IMG/VR virus record: IMGVR_UViG_3300018412_000013
Location: 1 to 64,000 of that record
Length of the DNA stretch: 64,000 bases
Reading direction: 5' to 3' (one strand)
From: a virus
Positions within the stretch are counted from its first letter, which is position 1. Each line of letters begins with the position of its first letter. The translations under genes and the position numbers were made by a program. Positions 1 to 8,376 of this stretch are shown in pieces. A model generated the notes under the pieces. That model worked only from the letters and a program-made list of their open reading frames with translations, made no database searches and was not told the DNA's origin.

Positions 1-545
1 GTACCTAACATTGGCTTAGAGTTTACTAGGGCATTGGTAACATCATCTAAAGCCTGAGTTAAGGCTTCTAGTCCAGTAAAGATAGACAATGGATGTGAGT
101 GTAGCTCAGGTGGAAATCGCTGAGGTTTACCGATGATATTTGCCCATGGAATCGACGGGTTATCGGAAGCGCTATTAATGGCTTCGATTAAGTCGAGTAT
201 CAATGAGTTAGCATAGCCTTCTGGACCACCAACACATTGATAGGTAATATTGATACTGCCAATAAAGGTCGTGCTGGTGAGCTGAATGGCGCCTGCAACT
301 TCTTTACCGGCGGCAGCCGTTAAGTAAGGTTCTAGTGACTGGAACGTGTAGTCTACGCCTTTCGTCAAAATGAGTCCAGTGGTTAAATCTTGAACAACAA
401 TAGACTCCGTATAGAAAGCACCTTCTTTTAAAGGAATTGGGACGAGTCTAGGTGTCGTAAAGGTATGGACTTCATTCGCGATTAAGTTAGAAGCAGAGGT
501 ACCTGTCTTATCATACTGGTACTTAAAAAGAGTGAGTAAGTTCAT
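1..545 (-). CDS. Tail-fibre/baseplate paralog, 3' end cut by window
   Basis: Reads leftward from an ATG at 545-543 and is still open at base 1, so only about 181 N-terminal residues are visible. The N-terminal stretch (DKTGTSASNLIANEVHTF, about residues 12-29) matches the same position in the products of 7447-8364 (DPTGESPANLISAELHTV) and 8377-9369 (DETGQLASNLKTETHVV), and all three have a following '(Y/H)(Q/L).(V/L)GG' segment near residue 110-125. I infer a paralogous family of tail or baseplate-periphery proteins. A region 'KPQRFPPELHSHPLS' looks like the short His-rich loop also present in the 330-residue paralog (TFPPTSHQH). No enzymatic motif is seen. It is the distal gene of the minus-strand fibre cluster. 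Confidence 0.75.
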   Translation of the reverse strand, partial: MNLLTLFKYQYDKTGTSASNLIANEVHTFTTPRLVPIPLKEGAFYTESIVVQDLTTGLILTKGVDYTFQSLEPYLTAAAGKEVAGAIQLTSTTFIGSINITYQCVGGPEGYANSLILDLIEAINSASDNPSIPWANIIGKPQRFPPELHSHPLSIFTGLEALTQALDDVTNALVNSKPMLG

Positions 546-610
546 GGCACGCGTGCCTCCGTAAAGGGAATATAGGGTGAGTAACACTATTGGATTTGTC
601 AGTAATAAAT

Positions 611-640
611 AGACTCTACCGCCCGAAGACAGTAGAGTCT
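611..640 (-). terminator. Hairpin terminator downstream of the fibre-associated gene
   Basis: Nine-base perfect arms (611-619 and 632-640) around a 12-base loop, just beyond the stop of the 651-1358 gene. On the minus strand the stem is followed by an A/T-rich run (ATTTATTAC), as expected for an intrinsic terminator. Confidence 0.6.
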
Positions 641-650
641 AGTTTAGATT

Positions 651-1358
651 TTAATGTTCCGCATAGTCGGAGTTGTAATCTGGGTCGTAGTGTTCGCTAA
701 TATCAAAATCAGCAATGGCTTGTGCTGTGGTTAAAGAGGCAATGTGTAGTGCCACGGCTTGCTCTTTCCCAAAACACTCTTGGTTAACGTAATGCATCAT
801 AGCGTCACTGAAGTGCGTAAAACCTACAGCACCATCTGCAGTAGTCACCCCTTTAGACTCGACGTCTAAGACTACGTACTCAGCAGGGCCTACTTTATAC
901 GAATAGATAAAGGTAGAAGGAATCTTACCTTTATCGTACTGGGTCTGGATGACCATTACATCGCCATTAGCATCTCGGTCAGAGATAATGCGGTGACCTT
1001 TATAGATGAAGCCTAATTCAATCGCTTCGATTCGTGTCTTCTTAAGCTCTTCCAGTTTCACTAGCTTTAATTCCTCTACAGGAATTAACTCGTAGTTTTG
1101 CTGGGTGACTTGAGTACGAGTAGACTCATCGCGGAAGACTTCTGACGTAGAAGGACGCTGATAGCTGTCTGGATAGTCCAGTTTATTATCGCGGTTCTCG
1201 TTGACGAAGGCGATTTGTTCAGCGTCTTCAGCGTCTTTAACACCCCACTGGTACCAAAAACGGTGACCACGTGGGACGTTAGAGCCTTTGTTTTCGCCTT
1301 CGACGACAATAACGTCAGACAACAAGTCTGTGGTAAGGTATTGAAATTTTCTTGACAT
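651..1358 (-). CDS. DUF4376-like tail-fibre-associated protein
   Basis: 235 residues. The second half, from about residue 100, has the pattern of DUF4376 proteins, which are found beside phage tail fibres: 'LEELKKTRIEAIELGFIYKGHRI', then 'FTHFSDAMMHYVN', then a C-terminal 'TTAQAIADFDI'. The N-terminal half is charged and unrecognised. The start ATG at 1358 is preceded on the minus strand by AAAGGAAATTACTC, a good ribosome-binding site. It follows the fibre-assembly gene (1393-2124) at a 34-base gap and probably shares its transcript. The role, assembly helper or minor fibre component, is inferred from family and position only. Confidence 0.65.
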   Translation of the reverse strand: MSRKFQYLTTDLLSDVIVVEGENKGSNVPRGHRFWYQWGVKDAEDAEQIAFVNENRDNKLDYPDSYQRPSTSEVFRDESTRTQVTQQNYELIPVEELKLVKLEELKKTRIEAIELGFIYKGHRIISDRDANGDVMVIQTQYDKGKIPSTFIYSYKVGPAEYVVLDVESKGVTTADGAVGFTHFSDAMMHYVNQECFGKEQAVALHIASLTTAQAIADFDISEHYDPDYNSDYAEH

Positions 1359-1392
1359 GAGTAATTTCCTTTATACTAAGTACCGATGGTAA

Positions 1393-2124
1393 TTAAACTT
1401 TCTTTTTGACAATAAGAAGGTCGGCTATAATATCTTCACTTAGTGTTTTAATCGCGTCTAAATCTGTAAGGGCATTTAGCGAGTGTTTACGGGAGCGTAC
1501 CACATTAAGTTCTGTTTTAGCTGCGCGAAGGGCTTTAGCTTTCTTAAGCACAGTAATAGCGGCCGTTTTAGGACTGACACCTGCGGCAATACAGTACGCT
1601 GTGAGATTAGGCCCCATGTCACCGGTATAGTCTTGCTCTGTAAAAGCAATAGCTTCGGCTTCCGTCTCAGCGTAACTGTCTGCAAACGCGGTCCATTGAT
1701 TTAGAATGGAAAGTGCAGTAGTATCGATGTTTGTCTTAGCATCGCTAATAGCGGCATTGAGCTGCTTAGAGTTACCGCTATCAGTTAGTACCCACTTATC
1801 ATTTTCAAAGATGTGATATTTAGAAGGGCGTTCTAATAAAGTCCAACCCTCTTTAATAGGACCTAATTCTTTAACAGTGTCGGTTTCTGTATTCGTAATA
1901 GAATAAATGGTTTTACCACGGTGGTCGGCGACGTATTCTGTCGATGTGGGTCGTCCATTTTCAAAGTTACAAACACGAACGACGAAGCCCTCTTTAGGTT
2001 CTGACGGCTTAACGAGAAGTGCATCTCTTGGATATTCTCGTAGTGCAGAAAAACGAGTAGTTGAAATACCTTTCTGATTAACAACCAGAGTCTCTTTGTT
2101 ATAGGTGTAATAAAAGTCAATCAT
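1393..2124 (-). CDS. Tail-fibre assembly (Tfa-like) protein
   Basis: 243 residues from the ATG at 2124-2122, which overlaps the stop of the upstream collar-domain gene in an ATGA junction; an in-frame ATG six codons earlier lies inside that gene and is less likely. Around residues 90-115 the sequence 'EGWTLLERPSKYHIFENDKW' has the Pro/Trp pattern of Tfa-type fibre chaperones ('..P.. W.. g.W'). The C-terminal part (about 125-243) is alanine-rich and helical, and resembles the four-helix tail of such proteins. Tfa proteins help fibres fold and trimerise, and some stay on the fibre tip. The tight coupling to the 239-residue fibre gene suggests that is its partner. Confidence 0.65.
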   Translation of the reverse strand: MIDFYYTYNKETLVVNQKGISTTRFSALREYPRDALLVKPSEPKEGFVVRVCNFENGRPTSTEYVADHRGKTIYSITNTETDTVKELGPIKEGWTLLERPSKYHIFENDKWVLTDSGNSKQLNAAISDAKTNIDTTALSILNQWTAFADSYAETEAEAIAFTEQDYTGDMGPNLTAYCIAAGVSPKTAAITVLKKAKALRAAKTELNVVRSRKHSLNALTDLDAIKTLSEDIIADLLIVKKKV

Positions 2125-2840
2125 AGTGCGTATCCTACCCATTCAATGTATGCCTTTGGTTGCGTTTCTGCTCCTGTTCTTGCCACCCTTGAGGCATCAA
2201 AATTTGCGATACCATAAGATGATGCGCCCGTGTATGTTGTCGGGAACGCATAATACTGATTACCATGCATAGGTGCCCCGAAAATTGCCCCAGTTGCGGT
2301 ACGCATCCAGCCAGCCGTTTCACTACCATGACCACCAAAGGAGCCGACAATATTCTGCAATTGGTCTTCATGCGTTTCACCCGCAAGCCATGCTGTACCA
2401 TTGGCAGCACGAACAAAACGCCCTTGTCGGTCTGGAATATTGATTAATGTATTGTCTGTTTCATCAATCCATTCAGGCTTTGCAGCAACCAGTGAGTGAT
2501 ACACCGCTACAGGTAATTGCTGACCAATACCTACCACCATATTTTCTGGAACATTGTCATTATCCCAGTACAATGTTTCACCTGGCTGTTTATTAACATA
2601 CGGTTTCCAATAAAAAGGTTTTGTTACATCTACCCATCCAGGTCTACGGTTAGCCGTATCTAAAGGGTCTTTACCTGCCAACGATTCTACATTAGAATAC
2701 CACTCCCAATAATGGAGTTGCCCGGTAGTAATATCGATAGTATAACAGACTTCCCCTAGTACATATGTCCGTGTAGGGTCATAGATACCAAACCGAGTTC
2801 TGTTTTCGGCATGCTGCCGTGCTAATGATTTAGCTGTCAT
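2121..2840 (-). CDS. Tail-collar-domain fibre protein
   Basis: 239 residues. Residues about 140-175 (IPDRQGRFVRAANG, then AGETHEDQLQNIVGSF) carry the phage tail-collar signature, where a short fibre tip folds around metal- or trimer-forming loops. The C-terminus 'TGAETQPKAYIEWVGYAL' is the usual ending of such tips ('RTg.EtrPkn...y'). The N-terminus contains a small carbohydrate-type module (YDPTRTYVLGEVCYT). The gene is translated from an AGGAGAAAATAAGA leader that is part of a duplicated junction also found before the 3863-5116 gene. It probably forms a short fibre or fibre tip at the host contact surface. Confidence 0.7.
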   Translation of the reverse strand: MTAKSLARQHAENRTRFGIYDPTRTYVLGEVCYTIDITTGQLHYWEWYSNVESLAGKDPLDTANRRPGWVDVTKPFYWKPYVNKQPGETLYWDNDNVPENMVVGIGQQLPVAVYHSLVAAKPEWIDETDNTLINIPDRQGRFVRAANGTAWLAGETHEDQLQNIVGSFGGHGSETAGWMRTATGAIFGAPMHGNQYYAFPTTYTGASSYGIANFDASRVARTGAETQPKAYIEWVGYAL

Positions 2841-2930
2841 TCTTATTTTCTCCTATGAGAAAAAGGCTCTTCTCTTTATAGAGAAGAGCAAGTATTATTT
2901 ACTGTAAAAAGAGATTAGAGTTCTGCGTCT
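2838..2930. repeat. Duplicated gene junction, copy A
   Basis: About 93 bases that match 5114-5208 closely. The first 38 bases are identical, then the hairpin loop differs, then an identical 18-base block (tactgtaaaaagagatta). Each copy holds the last codons of one fibre gene, a terminator hairpin, a ribosome-binding site and the ATG of the next gene. Confidence 0.85.
2861..2889 (-). terminator. Intrinsic terminator between fibre genes
   Basis: On the minus strand a ten-pair stem (arms 2866-2875 and 2880-2889) is followed by CTTTTT. It stands between the stop of the 2915-3850 gene and the ribosome-binding site of the 2121-2840 gene, so it may attenuate rather than fully end transcription. Confidence 0.75.
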
Positions 2931-3850
2931 AAGTGAACGAATCCAATTAAATACCCATCAATGGTAAGATTACCGCCACCGCCAAAACTAACAAAGGTAG
3001 CTCCTAAATATGTGACGGTCATTACACGGTTTGCAATAATGCTGGAGCCTTGGTCATACTGCGTAAAGTAACCGGGCAGTTCATTATTAACGTTAGTAAG
3101 GGTCACCGTAGGGGTTTCTCTAAGTTTAACAGGGAATGTTATTGACGGCGCTGATAGAAGATAAACCGTGTTTATGTTAGATTCAAAACGTATTCTTTGG
3201 TAGAAACGTTTACACCTCTGTAACGTCTCGCCTTCTCCCATCTGAGTCGTCTCAGTAGCCGTATCCCCAAACTCTAACTTAGGTGACCCGATATAGGTTA
3301 CATTTAAGTGTGTTTGCTGAGGAAAGATAAACAGTGACAAGTGATGGTTATTTGTACTTGTAAAGTCAAATCCCTGTTCATCAAACTCGGGGATTTCAAA
3401 GGTATAAGTGAAGTAATCAATCCCGCCTGTACAGACGCCTATCGTAACAGGCGATGTACTAAGTACGTCTGTATAGATGGAATCCCTTACTTGAACCTGC
3501 GCTTGAATCTCTTGCCCGGCTACGCCCTGTACTAAACAGCTAAACGTAACGGTTTTCCCCTTAAAACGTAAAGCATTCTCTATACGCTGTTCCATGTTAC
3601 GGTTACTGCCAATTACTGAGGCAGCCGCGAATGCAAAGGGACGAACATTATTCCAACCTGACGGCAGTATGCCAACCATGCGTGAAAATGCGGAAGTTTG
3701 ACCACCTTGGTTTAATATCCATCGGTCAAAGGTATAGCCATCGGCAGTATAGGACCCGCCTATACGCTGGTCGATTTCTCCCTCGGCATTAATCAGTAAG
3801 TTAGGATTAGAGTACCCTTTGATTAATGCGGGGTTTATTAATTGAGACAT
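2915..3850 (-). CDS. Tail fibre with C-terminal receptor-type module
   Basis: 311 residues. From about residue 12 (NPNLLINAEGEIDQRIGG) it shows the module often found at the ends of phage fibres and tailspikes ('N.l.NG.f..wqRg ... aDRw'), followed by jelly-roll-like beta strands and 'MEQRIEN' near 85. The same module forms the C-terminus of the 747-residue fibre at 5192-7435, and both proteins end in LDAEL. The family is thought to bind surface sugars; binding here is inferred. Spacing to the preceding collar gene is only 12 bases. The shortness relative to the 747-residue relative suggests a fibre tip without a shaft. Confidence 0.65.
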   Translation of the reverse strand: MSQLINPALIKGYSNPNLLINAEGEIDQRIGGSYTADGYTFDRWILNQGGQTSAFSRMVGILPSGWNNVRPFAFAAASVIGSNRNMEQRIENALRFKGKTVTFSCLVQGVAGQEIQAQVQVRDSIYTDVLSTSPVTIGVCTGGIDYFTYTFEIPEFDEQGFDFTSTNNHHLSLFIFPQQTHLNVTYIGSPKLEFGDTATETTQMGEGETLQRCKRFYQRIRFESNINTVYLLSAPSITFPVKLRETPTVTLTNVNNELPGYFTQYDQGSSIIANRVMTVTYLGATFVSFGGGGNLTIDGYLIGFVHLDAEL

Positions 3851-3862
3851 TTGGTTTTACTC

Positions 3863-5116
3863 CTATCCGCGACGACCGATCTTAAACTGGGTGTAAATAT
3901 CATTACCATGTCCTTTATTTATACCTAGTCCATGCGGGGAGGCAGCAGCCATGGTATAATGTCTGATTTTTACACGGGTGATTTCGGTAAGTGTGAAATC
4001 ATCATGTATTTCAGACCAAGTCATCGGGATATTAGTTCCGTAAGAATAGGCGTTGGTTCCGATAGAAATTACTTCGTCGGTATCCGCATTAACCATCTCG
4101 ATCCAATGGCGGTCTACTGAATCGGCAGGGGCCTTGATTGCTATAGGGTAATATTCCCCAGGGCCTAAAGTCACAATCCCCGTATTAACATCGACCGATG
4201 CTCCTACCATGGTATTTTTTATAACGGTATTCAAGGCTCTATCCTGATAACCTGCGATGGATCCCCCAGCATAACCTGTACGTTTGTCGGCGACATGCAA
4301 AATCTGACTAGATAAAGATGCCATTCTGGCAATCTCTAAGGCATTTGCTTCTAACTGAGTTAACCATTCTGGAGACGGGATAGGTAAAGCTGCGGTAGCA
4401 TTACCGGAATAGATATACGGAACGTTTAAGCTCTCTGCTGACTGTACCTTAACCTTACGAATGCCGATAATGTATCGTAGCTCACCATTGTTAGTGGATG
4501 TTAATTTAATAGTCCTGTTATCTATAATGGTGAGTGTAACCTGAGTTTCAGTAACTGCCGTTGCTGAGTTCAGAGACAATATATTTCCGGAAAACAGAAA
4601 CTCACTCGGATAGATTAGTGAGTTTCTAACAGTGTTCTCGGTATCCGGCGCGTACGCAATCCCGATAATTAAGGAATCATACTCATCAATATCAATCCCT
4701 AAATTAAATTCGGTATTAATACCATATGTTCCTATATCCGCAATGACGTCTCTCGCATCATTAAAGACATCTACGGCTTCTGGACTTAATGGCATTCTAA
4801 AAGTCGTAGACCCGTCACCACTAGAGTACTCATTAACATACCCATCACTAAGCTGCTTAGCTAGCCATTCTGCATCACTGATAAAGTTTCCAGTAAGTTT
4901 AGCATGTTCCCATAAGGCAGGGTACGCAACACGTGATAAAGTATGTCCTTTTCTAGGTACCCATGCAGGGTCAATAGACCCATTAACTACTGTAGGGGGA
5001 AAGTAAGACAATATTCCTACCATCCCTGTCTTAAAGGCATTAAAAGAAGCCGTAAGGGCTTGTACTTGTGAAACTAAAGTACCGGATTTACCGGACAGTC
5101 TATTTGAATCAGACAT
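3863..5116 (-). CDS. Collar-domain tail fibre protein
   Basis: 417 residues. The N-terminal 120 residues carry a collar-like signature (AWVPRKGHTLSRVAYPALW near 55-70, and GDGSTTFRMPLSPE near 100), the 'GDGsttFrlPdl' pattern of tail-collar proteins. The middle is beta-rich with a 'LIIGIAYAPDTENTV' segment, and the last 100 residues end in 'GLGINKGHGNDIYTQFKIGRRG', also typical of fibre tips. Its start is set by the AGGAG leader in repeat copy B. It lies between two fibres with a shared C-terminal module, so it is probably one of several alternative or co-assembled host-contact proteins. Confidence 0.65.
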   Translation of the reverse strand: MSDSNRLSGKSGTLVSQVQALTASFNAFKTGMVGILSYFPPTVVNGSIDPAWVPRKGHTLSRVAYPALWEHAKLTGNFISDAEWLAKQLSDGYVNEYSSGDGSTTFRMPLSPEAVDVFNDARDVIADIGTYGINTEFNLGIDIDEYDSLIIGIAYAPDTENTVRNSLIYPSEFLFSGNILSLNSATAVTETQVTLTIIDNRTIKLTSTNNGELRYIIGIRKVKVQSAESLNVPYIYSGNATAALPIPSPEWLTQLEANALEIARMASLSSQILHVADKRTGYAGGSIAGYQDRALNTVIKNTMVGASVDVNTGIVTLGPGEYYPIAIKAPADSVDRHWIEMVNADTDEVISIGTNAYSYGTNIPMTWSEIHDDFTLTEITRVKIRHYTMAAASPHGLGINKGHGNDIYTQFKIGRRG

Positions 5117-5208
5117 TCTTATTTTCTCCTATGAGAAAAAGGCTCTTCTCTATTAAGAGAAGAGCATCATTTATTTTACTGTAAAAAGAGATTATAGCTC
5201 TGCATCCA
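5114..5208. repeat. Duplicated gene junction, copy B
   Basis: Partner of 2838-2930. It includes the last codons of the 5192-7435 fibre (LDAEL and stop), a terminator hairpin and the leader and start codon of the 3863-5116 gene. Confidence 0.85.
5137..5165 (-). terminator. Intrinsic terminator between fibre genes, copy B
   Basis: Ten-pair stem with arms 5142-5151 and 5156-5165, followed on the minus strand by CTTTTT. It has the same stem as copy A but a different loop, so stem pairing has been kept while the loop has drifted. Confidence 0.75.
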
Positions 5209-7435
5209 ATCGGAAGTCATTCAAGCCGAAACCTGCGGTATTGATACTAGTTCCTGAGAAATAAGCGTCGCCGGATGTAAATGCCAGAATCACCGAACCC
5301 GGATCAATATCTATTGTACTTCCGAAGGAGGCGGAAGGAACGGAACGCATTAAAAAGGCTTCCGATACATCGCGGTGCGAGTAATTGCTTGTCCCGCTGT
5401 ACCAAGCCTGCGCCCGCATGCGAGGATAACGGATGAAAAAGCGCTGGCACTGTCTCGCATTTACTGAGTGTTCGACTGGAGTAAAGGCCGTCACTTTATC
5501 ACCCTCTTCTACCTTAATATCAGCAAATAGGACAAAATGACTATTTGTTGCTACTCCAGTAAAATAAGCACTAACCGATACACCGCGTTGAATCGCTTCA
5601 TGGCTCGCGGTTGCCGTAACCTTAAAGTCTATCCATGTACCGTAGCTACCTAACGCTACGTTTTGAACCACAACGTCAGTAACAGAAGAAAAGTTATCTT
5701 TAGCATCTGCGGTAGCTACTTTTAAGTAGAATTGACTTAAGTCCACGTCACTGCCTAGAGTCCCGTCTACATATACCTTACCACTAAACGTAAAGATATT
5801 CTTAGTAAACGAGTTAGACTCAATACGCTGCTCAATACCTATCGTGCCTGATGTCGAGTCCCCTAGTTGAGCACACGGGCGTTTAGAAGGGGGTAACAAA
5901 GAAGCCGTATCCATCTTCTGAACATAGCCCCCCGCACCTAGCGTAATAAAGCGGTCAGGGCCATAATCGCCTAAAGTTAATCCCGTCTCACCACGTTGCC
6001 AGTAACTAAAGTCACCGTTAATGATTTTATTCTCATTTACTAAAGCTTTAGGTACGGCTTCGATTTTCCCATCGAGTTCATTAATATTCTCTTTAACGGT
6101 TAAACCCGTTAATGTAGAACCGGTGTTATCGGCACTAACACTCCCTGCCTCTAACTCGATGATTTTTAAATCACCTTCACTGAGCAAAAACCATTCTGCT
6201 GTAGTAATAGCAGGACTTGTTAAAACAACCTCATTGGTTGCTGAGGACACCGTGTAATCACGTTCAGGGCGTTGTAATACACCTCCGATAGTCAAACGAT
6301 ACATTTTGGCATTATCGTTTTCCAATCCTACCGCACTTAATCGGGTTTCACCAATATTGACTGTGCCTTCCCATATTTTGCGAGTATATCCAGCATCTTT
6401 AATCGTGCTGACGGACTGCCATGCTTTAATCTGCACAATAGTCTCGTCTGACAGAATACCGCCGCCGGTTAAAACTATTGTGGTACCGTTACTGAGGTAT
6501 TCTTCGGTAGGCATTAACGTACCGTTAATGTACAAGTCTACCATGTCGACGATGTGGTCTACGTAAAACGTATCCGCCCCTGTACCAGGCTGGAATTCAT
6601 AATTCTTAAAGATTTCCTGGCCGACCTCACTTTCACGAAAACCTGAGGTAATATGCCAGTTCTTAGCAACTTCATCAAAGCTCCATGTTAAGCGAGCGCC
6701 ATCCATGTCGATAAAGTACTCAGTGTCATACTCCACTGTGTGGTCTGTACTAGGATGAGGGATAATGCGGATGTTATGCACCGAAGCGTTTTCGTCGGTG
6801 TCACCAGTCACCGTGGTACTGCCACCATCTGGTTTCTCAGGTAAAGTAATGGTCACCATACCCGTAACGGCAACATTTTCAGTAGGTACTAAAGCACCGA
6901 TACCAACGTCTAAAACTGTATCTGCGGTTACAGTAGCATTAATACTACCTCCGGTACCACCCGCACCAGAAGCCCCGTACTGAACCCATCCTACACCAGG
7001 CATCTTAATTAAGCTAATGCCACCATTGCGTGTCTTTAACTCTAAGTTTTCATTAAGCCCATTAATGTTTAATGTCGAAGATAGACTTACTGGGAAGTCC
7101 GCCCAACTCGAACCTAAATCAAAGAAAGAGACTCGCGCATAATCTGGCGCAGCATCATCCAGAGCAATAATAAAACTGCCGGCTGAACTGTTTACAGGAT
7201 GTAACCAACCCGCTGCAGCAGTACCGGCTGCCGCGACCGTGGCGGCAGCTAAGGGCAAGCCGTTCATTGATACCCAGCGTCCATCGATGACGGCTTCAAT
7301 AGCACGCTGGTCGGTAGAGATACGTATTGAACCTTCTAGCGGATTGCTTTGACGTTCTGCTGTCGTACCGTAAGGGAGAATTAAAGCCCCTAGACGGGCT
7401 AACTTTAATCCCCATTGTTTAATAATGGTATTCAT
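5192..7435 (-). CDS. Long tail fibre
   Basis: 747 residues, the longest product of the fibre cluster. Residues 1-60 are a compact start (ILPYGTTAERQSNPLEGSIR), then an Ala-rich stretch 'AATVAAAGTAAAGW' near 63-77, several beta-rich repeats, and from about 470 (ENKIINGDFSYWQRGE, then YGPDRF) the fibre-end module shared with the 311-residue gene product; both end in LDAEL. I infer an elongated trimeric fibre whose C-terminal third contacts the host. The repeats 'PTEEYLSNGTTIVLTGG' and 'PERDYTVSSATNEVVLTSP' near 300-410 look like tandem small beta domains. It starts 11 bases after the upstream gene, consistent with one operon. Confidence 0.7.
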   Translation of the reverse strand: MNTIIKQWGLKLARLGALILPYGTTAERQSNPLEGSIRISTDQRAIEAVIDGRWVSMNGLPLAAATVAAAGTAAAGWLHPVNSSAGSFIIALDDAAPDYARVSFFDLGSSWADFPVSLSSTLNINGLNENLELKTRNGGISLIKMPGVGWVQYGASGAGGTGGSINATVTADTVLDVGIGALVPTENVAVTGMVTITLPEKPDGGSTTVTGDTDENASVHNIRIIPHPSTDHTVEYDTEYFIDMDGARLTWSFDEVAKNWHITSGFRESEVGQEIFKNYEFQPGTGADTFYVDHIVDMVDLYINGTLMPTEEYLSNGTTIVLTGGGILSDETIVQIKAWQSVSTIKDAGYTRKIWEGTVNIGETRLSAVGLENDNAKMYRLTIGGVLQRPERDYTVSSATNEVVLTSPAITTAEWFLLSEGDLKIIELEAGSVSADNTGSTLTGLTVKENINELDGKIEAVPKALVNENKIINGDFSYWQRGETGLTLGDYGPDRFITLGAGGYVQKMDTASLLPPSKRPCAQLGDSTSGTIGIEQRIESNSFTKNIFTFSGKVYVDGTLGSDVDLSQFYLKVATADAKDNFSSVTDVVVQNVALGSYGTWIDFKVTATASHEAIQRGVSVSAYFTGVATNSHFVLFADIKVEEGDKVTAFTPVEHSVNARQCQRFFIRYPRMRAQAWYSGTSNYSHRDVSEAFLMRSVPSASFGSTIDIDPGSVILAFTSGDAYFSGTSINTAGFGLNDFRLDAEL

Positions 7436-7446
7436 TGATTAACCTC

Positions 7447-8364
7447 TTAGAAATCGGCAAGGACTTTATATTTCAACACACCTGAGACCGACGGAGTAAA
7501 GACGACATTGACGGTAGTGCCTGTTTGAGTATGAGACACGGCAACCTGTGGTCCAGCAGACTGAGCCACATTATCGACATTAATCGCCGATTGTCCGGTA
7601 CCCACTACGGTAGTTACATTACCACCATCCAGTTCACCGGTCGTGGCTCTAAACACATAGGCACCTCGATGTGAGGTTTTACCTGCCGCCGTAGTGTACA
7701 CAGTTACAGGGGCGCCTGCAGTGACCGCTTGGCTGTAAACAACCTCCGTCAGTTTCGCTTCTAAATCCGTTTTTAATACGGCATTTTCAATCTTCAAAGC
7801 CAGACGTGAGATTTCCACACCGTGGTTTTTACCACCGGAGTAGGGGTCTACAATCGCTTGCGTAATTTTCTCTAGCTGACGCTGTAGGATTTCTAAGGCA
7901 GAAACCCCCACTAACGCTTGCTCACGTACCCGTGGTGAAAAGTCAATAGCATTGCCATGAAACGCTGCCCACTCCCACATGTTAGAACGGTCAAACACGG
8001 CGGTTGCTACTTGTACCAGCAGCGCCGAGTCTTCATAGCCACCTAGAGCCTGATACGTAATCCGCACTTCATCGACGTCAATAGCATCTTGATTTAACAC
8101 GATGTAAGAGAATATACGCTGGCGGGTCGTGCGAGCAGACGCATTTAAAAAGAGCGGAGAGAAACCAAAATGGGATTCCGGTATTAAAGGAAACCACACG
8201 CCCGCATTCTTACGTCCCTCTACTACGATACTGTCTCCGAAAAAAGGACCGTGTTCAGTAAAGACAGAAACGTCGATGCTCATATCGACCGTGTGCAGTT
8301 CAGCGCTAATGAGGTTGGCTGGTGATTCACCAGTGGGGTCAAATGTATAATCGGTATAAGCCAT
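7447..8364 (-). CDS. Tail/baseplate paralog
   Basis: 305 residues. Shares its first domain (about residues 1-125) with the products of 1-545 and 8377-9369: an opening 'D.TG..(A/P)(A/S)NLI..E.H' near residues 9-25, a middle 'FFGDSIVV', and 'ITYQALGGYED' near 107-117. The middle (about 140-205) is helical, and the last 90 residues are beta-rich with Thr/Val/Gly repeats (AVTAGAPVTVYTTAAGK, TGTTVNVVFTPSVSG). The arrangement of an attachment domain, coiled coil and beta tip suggests a fibre or a fibre-docking protein. It is 12 bases downstream of its paralog. Confidence 0.6.
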   Translation of the reverse strand: MAYTDYTFDPTGESPANLISAELHTVDMSIDVSVFTEHGPFFGDSIVVEGRKNAGVWFPLIPESHFGFSPLFLNASARTTRQRIFSYIVLNQDAIDVDEVRITYQALGGYEDSALLVQVATAVFDRSNMWEWAAFHGNAIDFSPRVREQALVGVSALEILQRQLEKITQAIVDPYSGGKNHGVEISRLALKIENAVLKTDLEAKLTEVVYSQAVTAGAPVTVYTTAAGKTSHRGAYVFRATTGELDGGNVTTVVGTGQSAINVDNVAQSAGPQVAVSHTQTGTTVNVVFTPSVSGVLKYKVLADF

Positions 8365-8376
8365 GATTAATCGTCC

